Shown one piece after another: positions 62,438 to 64,000 of a DNA stretch of 64,000 nt (positions within the stretch are counted from its first letter, which is position 1; every line of letters starts with the position of its first letter). This stretch comes from Microvirga sp. Mcv34 (lineage in GTDB: Bacteria > Pseudomonadota > Alphaproteobacteria > Rhizobiales > Beijerinckiaceae). The stretch is taken from the NCBI RefSeq assembly GCF_024519725.1, contig NZ_JALJRK010000006.1, positions 1 to 64,000 of the forward strand. The letters run 5' to 3'. The notes under the pieces were generated by a model. That model saw nothing but the letters and a program-made list of their open reading frames with translations. It ran no database searches and had not been told where the DNA came from. The translations under genes were made by a program, and so were the position numbers.

Positions 62438-63337
62438 ATGCCGCGCACTGGTCTGGTCGAGCTGAATGCTGTTGTCGCGGTCGCCTCCCATCGCAGCTTC
62501 CGGGCTGCGGCGACGGAGCTTGGGATGTCGCCGTCGGCTCTGAGCCACGCCATTGCGGCGTTGGAGCAGCGGATGGGTGTCCGGCTGTTCAATCGTACGA
62601 CCCGGAGTGTGTCGCTCACGGAGGCCGGTGAACAGTTCCTGGCCAAGGTCGGGCCGGCACTGCGCGAGATCGCGGAAGCCATCGACGCGACAAACGTGTT
62701 TCGGGACAGCCCCGCCGGCACCCTGCGGCTCAACATGTCGGAAGGAGCCGCCCGGCAGCTCCTGACCCCTATCGTGCTCGAGTTCATGCGGCGTTACCCG
62801 CAGATGCACGTCGACCTCGTGACCCAGGGCCGTCTGGTCGACATCGTCGCCGAGGGGTTCGACGCCGGGATCCGCTTGGCTGAGGCAGTGCCGCAGGACA
62901 TGATCGCGATTCCCTGTGGGCCGGAGCAGCGATATGCCGTGGTCGGATCCCCAGTCTACTTCGACAGCCACGCACGTCCAAAAACGCCTGGGGATCTTGT
63001 CGCGCACGAATGCATCCGTGGCCGCCTGCCGAGCGGTGCTATGCTCAAGTGGGAGTTTGAGAAGCGGGGCGAACAGATGGTGGTTGACGTGAAAGGGGCG
63101 CTCACCCTCGATCATTACGAGCTCTGGATCGAAGCCGCCCGGGAAGGTGCCGGGTTGGCTTATGTCAACGAATGGTCCGTATCCCATGAGATTTCGTCAG
63201 GGCGACTGATCCGAGTCCTTGAGGACTGGACGCCGCCGTTCCCTGGCCTTTCGCTCTATTACCCAGGTCACCGGCACGTGCCGGCCGGCTTACGGGCGTT
63301 CATCGGAATCATCAGGGAGGCTGTCTCACGACGTTGA
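62438..63337 (+). CDS. LysR family transcriptional regulator
   Basis: A 299-residue LysR-type regulator. Helix-turn-helix: [20 protein letters not shown] and [17 protein letters not shown]; effector domain from about residue 90 ([20 protein letters not shown], ending in [17 protein letters not shown]). It is divergent from the SDR gene at 62312, so the 125-base intergenic region is its probable binding site and the SDR its target. Confidence 0.92.
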   Translation: MPRTGLVELNAVVAVASHRSFRAAATELGMSPSALSHAIAALEQRMGVRLFNRTTRSVSLTEAGEQFLAKVGPALREIAEAIDATNVFRDSPAGTLRLNMSEGAARQLLTPIVLEFMRRYPQMHVDLVTQGRLVDIVAEGFDAGIRLAEAVPQDMIAIPCGPEQRYAVVGSPVYFDSHARPKTPGDLVAHECIRGRLPSGAMLKWEFEKRGEQMVVDVKGALTLDHYELWIEAAREGAGLAYVNEWSVSHEISSGRLIRVLEDWTPPFPGLSLYYPGHRHVPAGLRAFIGIIREAVSRR

Positions 63338-63458
63338 TCGGTCCTCTCCCTGCAACCCGGAAGCTACCCAGGTCAGGAAGCGCCAGCGAGCCCGGTTGCA
63401 GAGGAATGCCGCGCGGGTGCTACCCTCATTGGTTGCAGCCAAGTCCCTGCTTGGTCAG

Positions 63459-64000
63459 TCAGGAACGCTCCAGGTCTGACCGGTGGTCACGGCTGCTGAA
63501 CGGAACCACACGATCGGATGCGGCGCCTTGCGGAACCGCTGTTCTTGCACAACGCCATCTGTGAGGCGTCTCACCCACGAGCCGCCTGAAGACGGTTGTG
63601 AAGTGCGACTGGCTCTGGAACCCAGAGTTCATGGCGACGTCGACGAGCGGAACGTCCGGGTTGAGCATCAGAGATTTGGCCAACTCGATCCTTTTGCCAA
63701 GCACGTAGTCATGCGGACGCCGGCCCATAGCGGCCTTGAACTGCTTGGCGAAATGCATCCGGCTCAGGCCGGCCGCCAAGGCGAGTTCCGGAAGGGTGAT
63801 GTTCCTGTGCAGATGCTCACGAATATACCGGTCCACGCGGCTCAAACGCCATTTTGAGAGCCCTTTCCCACCAAGGTCTGTTGATGGATGCGCGGCATTG
63901 TCGTGAGATCGGGTCTCTGAAGACCCAAGCACCATCTGGATCGCATCAGCCAGGATCGCCTTCAGCGTGCAATCCGATGCATGGGCTTGCTCCAGGGCGA
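63459..64000 (-). CDS. AraC family transcriptional regulator, C-terminal part
   Basis: Partial gene that continues past the right edge. The reading frame is open from 63459 to the window end (upstream part includes AHASDCTLKAILADAIQMVL). The C-terminal AraC DNA-binding domain is complete: WRLSRVDRYIREHLHRNITL, LALAAGLSRMHFAKQFKAAM, and MNSGFQSQSHFTTVFRRLVG. The N-terminal ligand domain is outside the window, so the effector is unknown. A 25-residue tail follows the second HTH. Confidence 0.85.
   Translation of the reverse strand, partial: ALEQAHASDCTLKAILADAIQMVLGSSETRSHDNAAHPSTDLGGKGLSKWRLSRVDRYIREHLHRNITLPELALAAGLSRMHFAKQFKAAMGRRPHDYVLGKRIELAKSLMLNPDVPLVDVAMNSGFQSQSHFTTVFRRLVGETPHRWRCARTAVPQGAASDRVVPFSSRDHRSDLERS

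Noticed and set aside
1-64000. CRISPR array or phage structural genes
   Set aside because: No regularly spaced direct repeats and no capsid, tail or terminase-like proteins were seen.

Overview
The window is high-GC (roughly 60-65% by eye) DNA. Its gene content and order fit an alphaproteobacterium of the Hyphomicrobiales, most likely a Methylobacteriaceae member such as Microvirga (inference from gene neighbourhoods, DUF1127/DUF2852/DUF1328 proteins, EcfG-type promoters and Rhizobiales-type intergenic palindromes; no database search was possible).

Bases 1-33.6 kb look like conserved chromosomal backbone. In order: the 5' part of glnD; an SsuABC-like importer operon with an OsmC protein; a lipoprotein of the LpoA type divergent from rsmI-yraN; a LysR/DUF1127 pair; a lipid kinase; gshB; hemW; a TetR regulator; a DUF2852 protein; an RTX calcium-binding protein; rdgB-rph divergent from hrcA; two paralogous small secreted cysteine-repeat proteins; lepA; an MFS transporter; arsC; a TRAP-type binding protein; DUF1328; a RecD-like helicase with an EamA permease; a histone H1-like protein; a PRC-barrel protein divergent from an SDR; mepA; msrA; and a tRNA-Ser(GGA). 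The H1-like, PRC-barrel and SDR genes each have a GGAAC-N16/17-CGTT sequence upstream. That is the signature of the alphaproteobacterial general stress sigma factor EcfG, so this 3-kb block reads as a stress module.

From the tRNA-Ser onward (33.6-64 kb) the content becomes accessory: a decayed IS5-type element, an intact IS110-family (IS1111-like) transposase with structured flanks, and three functional clusters. (i) 36.7-45.3 kb is an amino-sugar cluster: a metallo-deacetylase, NagA, a NagB-type deaminase, a fused-permease importer of the ferric/hexose-phosphate type, a DeoR regulator and a PP2C-like phosphatase. No sugar kinase is present, so import of already phosphorylated amino sugars is an attractive hypothesis. 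(ii) 49.0-55.2 kb is a sensory/redox cluster: a three-PAS histidine kinase, two response regulators, a DsrE protein, a Tat-exported metallo-beta-lactamase-fold hydrolase and an alpha/beta hydrolase with two possible starts. (iii) 55.5-62.3 kb is a set of oxidoreductases (quinone reductase, alcohol dehydrogenase-like, Gfo/Idh/MocA, NTF2-like, 3-hydroxyisobutyrate dehydrogenase-like, SDR). A TetR regulator with two matching candidate operators is embedded in it, and LysR and AraC regulators lie at its right edge.

Several intergenic palindrome families recur, mostly in the backbone half. No CRISPR array, rRNA or prophage structural genes were seen.
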